Below, in pieces: positions 58,245-64,000 of a stretch of 64,000 nucleotides of DNA. The number at the start of each line of letters is the position of its first letter. Within the stretch, counting starts at the first letter, position 1. The stretch is taken from contig WFMF01000004.1 of assembly GCA_011033025.1 (NCBI GenBank), positions 992,001-1,056,000 of the forward strand, given 5' to 3'. A program made the translations under genes and the position numbers. Source of the DNA: Beroe forskalii. Taxonomy: Eukaryota; Ctenophora; Nuda; Beroida; Beroidae. The notes under the pieces were generated by a model. That model saw nothing but the letters and a program-made list of their open reading frames with translations, was not told where the DNA came from and did no database searches.

Positions 58245-59590
58245 GGTCTTGGTTCTTGGGGCAGAGAATAACACTGTTATTCTCCACCCACCCCACTTTG
58301 AAAGGAAAGTAGAGTGTTGCCAAAAACTTTGACCTGATATAGGTAGATTATAACTGGCAGCAGTTTTGTACTAGTGAGGAGTTATTAGATTGCTTGGGAG
58401 TTGCATGGAGTTATTTGGTTGTTGAGCTCATATGGAACTATTTGGCTCACATAGAGCTGTTGGGTTGTTAGGCTAAATGTAGATATGGAGCTATTTGGTT
58501 TGATGGAGCTATAATGTTTTTGGGCTCACTTGGAGCTATTGGGTTGTTGGGCTCCCATGCCATGGTTCTTGGGGAGGAGGATAACACTGTTATTCTCCAC
58601 CCACCCCAAAAAGAGTGGGGTGTTGCCAATAGCCAATGACCATGGTGATTTGCTTCGATTAAAACTGGAGGCAGTTTTGTAAGTGGATGTGTTTTTTAGG
58701 GTGGTGGGTTGTGAATCATTAAGCTATTGGGAAGTTGAGCTCAGATGGGGCTCTTTGGTAATTTTGCTCAAATGTAGTTATTGGGTTCAAATCGAGCTGT
58801 TGAGTTGTCTGGCTGACGAAGAGCTTTTTGTGTTGTTGGGCTCACTTGGAGCTAATTGGAGCTATTGTTGGGCTCTTCTGGAGCTTATTGGTTTGTTGGG
58901 CTCCCCTGGGAGTTTCTGGTTGTTGGGCTCCTTGGTTGTTGGGCCCCTGGAGCTATTGGGTTGTTGGGCCCCCTGGAGCTATTGGTTGTTGGCCCCCTGG
59001 GCTCCCCTTGGAGCTATTGGGTTGTTGGGCTCCCTGGAGCTAGTGGATTGTTGGGCCCCCTGGAGCTATTGTTGGGCCCCTGGAGCTATTGGGTTGGGCT
59101 CCCCTGGAGCTATTGGTTGTTGGGCTCCCCTGGAGCAATTGGGTTGTTGGGCTCCCCTGGAGCTATTGGGTTGTTGGGCTCTTCTGGAGCTATTGGGTTG
59201 TTGGGCTCTTCTGGAGCTATTGGTTTGTTGGGCTCCCCTAGAGCTATTGGGTTGTTGGTCTCCCTTGGAGCTATTGGGTTGTTGGGCTCCCCTGGAGCTA
59301 TTGGGTTGTTGGGCTCCCCTGGAGCTATTGGGTTGTTGGGCTCCCCTGGAGCTATTGGGTTTGTGGGCTCCCTTGGAGCTATTGGGTTGTTGGGCTCCCC
59401 TGGAGCTAATATGGGGTTGTTGGGCTCCCCTGGAGCTATTGGGTTGTTGGGCTCCCCTGGAGCTATTGGGTTGTTGGGCTCCCCTGGAGCTATTGGGTTG
59501 TTGGGCTCACAAGGAGCTATTGGGTTGATGGGCTCACATGGAGCTATTGGGATGTCGGGCTCACAAGGAGCTTTTGAGTTATTGGGTACA
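58245..59590. repeat. 27-bp minisatellite GGAGCTATTGGGTTGTTGGGCTC with a duplicated leader
   Basis: A leader of about 130 bp with TAACACTGTTATTCTCCACC occurs at 58,255-58,380 and 58,560-58,690. Each is followed by units of GAGCTATTGGGTTGTTGGGC. The second array grows to about 30 units (58,840-59,590), homogeneous in the middle and decayed at both ends. The 281-aa and 267-aa frames across it are repeat translations. Confidence 0.92.
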
Positions 59591-60155
59591 TACTTACATA
59601 AGGAGATACCTACTAAATTGTTGAGCTCACATGCCGTCACATATTGTGGTCGAATGTAGCTGTTCGGCTACATTCAAGATAATGTGGTTCCTGCAATAGT
59701 GGTGGTTAGTCGGTATATAGAAAGGTAGTATTTATCTTCATATTGATCCCTTACTGGTTTTGCTGCACTAGTGATGATGTAACTTGTATGACATATCATA
59801 GAGAGGCTCTTGACACATCAAAATACTCACACAAGTTACAAAACCAATAGAACGCGTTGGGATGTGTTCCACTACTGGTGAGTTCAGTAGTGGAATTTGC
59901 TAGCATAGTGCAATGCTAGCGACTCGTCAGCTCAGACCTAACTGTCAGGGATGAAGCAGTTAAGGACAGTCTCCAGGGCAACCGTCTAGGAGGTGAGCCA
60001 TAGCCCCGTAAAATTCTACGACCCTTTCATAATTCATGACCCTTTCTGTATTTCCTTATTGAGAACAATTTGTTTGACTAATTCTGTCATAATTTATCAT
60101 ATCTTTCACTTTTGTTGATGGGCACACTTCCACAAAATTAAGAATAATTTCTTCA
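59591..60155. other. Stretch with several short hairpins
   Basis: Hairpins include GAATGTAGC/GCTACATTC (59,653), TTCCACTACTG/CAGTAGTGGAA (59,869) and GCTAGCAT/ATGCTAGC (59,899). No gene is seen. Confidence 0.6.
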
Positions 60156-60899
60156 ATAAATCAATCTGCAAGACTTTTCCCTAACTCTGTACTTGAACAC
60201 CAACATGATCCCTTTAGGTTATGCATTGTGGAGAACAGCAGGATCTAAGTGAGTCACACCAAGATGAGTGGTGTGCAGGCATCTTCAGTCCAATACCTAC
60301 CTCAGCTTTTGGGGTGTTTAAATTGCGGAAGCTTTTTATGAGGTAGGCCCCCAGCAGTTACCCCTGGTACCAGGGTATTATAGCACCATCAACTGCAGTG
60401 ACCACCTGCCTGAATGAAACTGAAAATTTCTCTATGGTCTTTGTTTTTACTCCAAGCATCAAGAAATTAAGCAACACACTTGGTGAAGAGAAGTAGAGGA
60501 CTAATGGAGGCAGTATCCAAGTTGGAATTCCACTAACTCGATAGTGGAATTCCACTAAGTGTGTCAGGCAACTTGGATACTGCCTGGATCTGGGTATTTT
60601 TGTTACCTACCTTGCACTTTAATAAAATTAATGAGCTCAGTGGCATGCATCCTGATCCAATACTCCATCTTGAGAGATGCTCCTCCTGAAAATCAGGGTT
60701 AAAACATATTCGAATGTTAAAAAATCTTTATTCAAGACATCAATCTGTAAGACTTTTCTCTAGCGCCTTACTTGAACACCAACATGATCCCTTTAGGTAA
60801 TGCAATGTGGAAAGAAGCAGGATCTAAGTGAGTCACACAAGATGAGTGGTGTGCAGGCATCTTCAGTCCAATAACAATATTTACAGTATGATGCATTAT

Positions 60900-61090
60900 T
60901 GGCTGATTGGTATCATTTGAATTTTGAATTTGAATATAATTTTACAGCACAATTACAATATACATTTTTTCAATAATTTATATAGAGGAACGTCTCGGTT
61001 GTGCTGAGGGACAGCACTTAGTCAATCATCAAGACTGTTAACAAGGCCACCCATTAAGGAAATAATTATAATATATCAAATAATATGCTG
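60900..61090. repeat. Third copy of the dispersed GGTTGTGCTGAGGG repeat
   Basis: It shares GCACAATTACA, GGTTGTGCTGAGGGACAGCA, AAGACTGTTAACAAGGC and the ATAATATATC tail with 6,395-6,570 and its right-arm twin. It lies inside the inverted-repeat element. Confidence 0.65.
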
Positions 61091-61639
61091 AAATAAATTG
61101 GTTAGTTAATTTCATAACACTCTCAATAAAGTGCATACTGTTAAGAATAAAATAAAAAGGGTATTTAACTTATTTACAGAAACATAAAGCTGTATTTTAT
61201 TGACTTACCAAGGTCAGGCTGCATTTTAGTGACAATCCCAGGTCAATTCAAAATAATTTAAGTAATAAATTAATTAAAAAGTCCCTCAGCAGCACAATAT
61301 TCATTAAAATGAAAATGTAAAGAATGAGAAAATAAAAATTTAAAATCAATGGCAGTACCTATTGTGATACTGGGGCAAGCAACAAAACATATAATAAAAA
61401 TAGTTACTCTCAAATGAGAGGAAACTGCAACATTGTTATTCAGGGGGTATAAGAAATTCATGGTATGAGCTAGTATCCGAAGCAAATAAATAACTTGATC
61501 CTTAGGACACTACACCTTAGGTTTATATATGTGGTCAAATGAATTGTTCACTGCATAGTTAGAGTCACTAGTTACTGAGTCCAATAGATGATTTTTGTAT
61601 TTTTTCCCAAAATCTTTTGGATCACTAATACTTTTAGTT

Positions 61640-63500
61640 CAAGTGGAATGCTATTCATGCCTTAGCACCTATAATAAAAATTCTTCCAGATTTTTTGATT
61701 TTGGAGTATAAAGATTACATTGGGCTCCATCCCTGCTTCCTCCAGATATGTAGTTGAATTTGTAGATAAAGTTAGATGGGCTATGTCCATTTAGTATTTT
61801 GAACATATAGGATGATAAGTGAACTTAAGCTCATGTAGGGGGAGCCATTTCATATCTCTATAAACGTTTATGCTGCTTTCAGTTTTTTCGACACCTAAGG
61901 CAATTTTAGCTACTTTCTTATATAGGATATCTAATTCTTGAAGCTTAGTCTTTGGAGCTCGGCCATATATAGTGTCTAAATAATCAAAGTGGGGGTAACA
62001 TAAAGGAATTAGCAAACATTTTCCTATATTTTACAGGCAGTAGACTACTTCCTCTGTACATAGCACCAATCCTCTTCTGGATCTTTTTCTTGATATAGTC
62101 AATATGGATATCGAATTTAAGTTGATTATCCACCATCAAACCGAGATATTTGTAGCACTTTACATTCTTTAATAGCATAATTATCACTTAATCTTATTTT
62201 AACAGAGAAGTTGGCTTTATCAAAATTAAGATCTTTGTTTTATCTATGTTAAGGATAATTTGTTGACACTTAGCCACTTAATTATTGTTAGCATTTCTAT
62301 CCTTACACTGAGATAACTTTTGCGACATATATTATCAAATAATAGTGCACCATCATCAGCAAACAGATATGGATGAGACAAGTTACACGCATTCACCAGA
62401 TCATTGATATAGATACTAAATAGGAGTGGTCCAAGTAAACTACCTTGTGGAACCCCAAATCTAATACTGAGAAAGCTGCTTTCTTTACCTAAAAATCTTG
62501 TGGCTTGCTTTCGATTATTGAGATAGTTTGTGATCCACAGAATAACAGTTCCATCTACACCATAAAATTTAAGTTTACTGATAAGTATACTATGGTCTAC
62601 TGTGTCAAATGCCTTCTTAATGTCAAGGAAAATTAATGCTGGTGTGTTGCCATTTGATTTATAGTCAAATAATTTATCAAACATATCAAGAGTCAAATAA
62701 GTTGTTGAATGATTCTTCCTAAATCCATATTGACGGTCACTTAGAAGCTTGTTAGTCTCAAAATAGTCTGTTAACTGTCCATTTACACAAAAATTCGATG
62801 CATTTTGATACAATTGGTAGAATAGAGATTGGCCTATAGTCATTAGGGTCATTGCTATCCCCACTTTTGAAAATTGGCGAGACAACAGCTAGTTTACAAG
62901 ATTCTGGAAACTGACCTGTAGACAAGCTTAGATTAACAATGTAAGTAATACCATGAACAATGATAGGTAGGATGGATTTAATAACTTTAATGGTAGCTTG
63001 TCATTTATAGCTTTATTCGATGACAATGATGATATGTAGGCTTTAATCGTGTCACTAGAAAACTTCAGAGAAAGATGTGAAAGTAGAATCAGTGGCATTA
63101 GTTAAGAAATCTTTATAGCTTATGTTATTGTATATTGGAACTGTTGCATTTAACTTAGGGCCTATTTCACAGAAATGTTCATTCATAACTTCTGCTGTTA
63201 AAGAATTTTCATCTAACTGAGGTTGTGTGTTTGTTTTAGAGGGTAGATTTGTGGCTAGTTTAATTGATTTCCAAATCCCCTTCAGGTCGTTTTTTGCACT
63301 TTTTGACTTAAGATCTTGAACTAGATTTTCTCGTTTGTTGTTCTTAGTTATTTTATTAGTTATGTTACGCTGTTTCCGATATTCATCCCATGCTAAGGAC
63401 ATCATAATGCATTTTGGTGATTGGATAGTCTTTGTCAATTTGTAAAACATTGATAACAGACTGTCCAAAGTTTTATTCTTCAAGAGAGTTATCCCAACCT
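61640..63500 (-). mobile_element. Broken non-LTR retrotransposon (CR1/Jockey-like), ORF2 remnant
   Basis: Minus-strand frames in order: a linker after the endonuclease (63483-63055, KNDLKGIWKSIKLATNLPSK), reverse transcriptase (62885-62244) with FRKNHSTTYLTLDMFD, LIFLDIKKAFDTVDHSIL, GVPQGSLLGPLLFSIYINDL and catalytic FADDG, and a C-terminal part (62187-61791) with CYKYLGLMVDNQLKFDIHID and PHFDYLDTIYG. The frames are split by several frameshifts (for example, YRPISILPIVSK is in another frame near 62,830). The apurinic endonuclease domain is absent, so the copy is 5'-truncated and dead. It may belong to the same family as the ORF1 remnant at 7,430-8,345. Confidence 0.85.
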
Positions 63501-64000
63501 CAGAATTTTTATTCGTAGCATTCTAAATGGTGCTTAATTTCTTGATGCTTGGAGTAAAGACAAAGACAAAAGGGTAATTTCAGTTTGAATCAGGCAGGTG
63601 GTCACTTTGACAGTGCTATACCCTGGTACCAGGGGGTGACTGCTGGGGGCCTACCTCATAAGAAGCTCCTGCAATCTAAACACCCCAAAAGCTGAGGTAG
63701 GTATTGGACTGATGATGCCTGCACACCACTCATCTTGGTGTGACTCACTTAGACCCTACTGCTCTCCACATTACATAACCTAAAGGGATCATGTTGGTGT
63801 TCAAGTACAGAGTTAGAGAAAAGTCTTGCAGATTGATGTCTTAGAGAAATTTTTCTTTATGATTCAAATACAATATAAATGGTCTATTCAAATTCACATG
63901 TTTCAATGGTGTTTCATTCATAACACCAATTAAACCTAGATATTGATGTTTATCCATTATTGCAGAATGCTATGTAGCTAAATGGACTGTGATGAAAGTA

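Larger units (their letters stand above)
60160..63840. mobile_element. Long inverted repeats (~320 bp) enclosing a LINE
   Basis: 60,160-60,480 and 63,520-63,840 are inverted copies sharing AATCTGCAAGACTTTTC, CACCAACATGATCCCTTTAG, TGAGTGGTGTGCAGGCATC, AGGTAGGCCCCCAGCAG and CTCCAAGCATCAAGAAATTA. A third partial copy, direct with the first, lies at 60,735-60,880. A hairpin with AGGCAGTATCCAAGTT arms is at 60,502-60,588. The pattern fits a DNA element with long inverted ends, later hit by a LINE. Confidence 0.72.

Noticed and set aside
58683-59659. Frames of 176-281 aa with WAPLELLGC or NPIAPGEPN repeats
   Set aside because: They follow the 27-bp minisatellite, whose unit length is divisible by three, so all frames stay open by chance.
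1-64000. tRNA or rRNA genes
   Set aside because: No cloverleaf with A and B boxes and no rRNA core motif was recognised by eye; a dedicated scan would be needed to exclude a tRNA or a diverged SINE head.

Overview
The window is animal nuclear DNA. It carries multi-exon genes with short GT-AG introns, metazoan protein families (NSF, NDUFS7, COP9 signalosome subunit 2, a RIN-type Rab5 exchange factor, a NAP1-like histone chaperone), LINEs, an LTR element, DNA-transposon derivatives and many minisatellites. Nothing bacterial or viral drives the layout. The species cannot be named from sequence alone. An invertebrate with a repeat-rich and polymorphic genome fits best.

Region 1 (1-25,430) is a large imperfect palindrome. 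The right arm (about 15,737-25,430, + strand) holds a complete 12-exon NSF gene. The left arm (1 to about 7,385, - strand, cut by the window edge) holds a second NSF copy with the same 12 exons and introns, but its last exon is damaged. The spacer (about 7,386-15,736) has a degenerate LINE ORF1, an intact single-exon APH/CHK-type kinase gene, a nested pair of repeat-filled MITEs, two leading exons of a NAP1-like gene and two hairpin MITEs. The arms share old Harbinger-like MITEs but differ by at least three private insertions: about 0.94 kb on the left; a copia-type LTR element and a 0.7 kb retroposon-like repeat on the right. Such a structure can be a real inverted segmental duplication or two haplotypes mis-joined head to head.

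Region 2 (25,430-39,000) has NDUFS7 (4 exons, complex I) followed by exons 1-5 of COPS2/CSN2 on the same strand. CSN2 intron 4 is 8.7 kb and is packed with nested elements, a 1.8 kb pure pyrimidine tract, a GGTACC-centred satellite and a 17-bp satellite. The remaining CSN2 exons are not found in the window. Region 3 (39,300-54,360) has a two-exon 3' fragment of an unidentified minus-strand gene and then a RIN-like gene (RH, VPS9 and RA regions) on the + strand, with repeat-filled introns. Region 4 (54,360-64,000) has no recognised host gene. It holds a perfect 49-bp-arm hairpin, a long 27-bp minisatellite and a broken LINE lying between 320-bp inverted repeats.

The most unusual signals are at gene boundaries. 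NSF intron 9 and NDUFS7 intron 2 have a good GT donor but no in-phase AG acceptor: conserved protein sequence forces the intron to end in TG, and each intron is flanked by a direct repeat (CACACTG, GCTGG). Several other splice sites, and the CSN2 start codon, sit inside short tandem duplications, so tandem copying of functional junctions recurs across this window.
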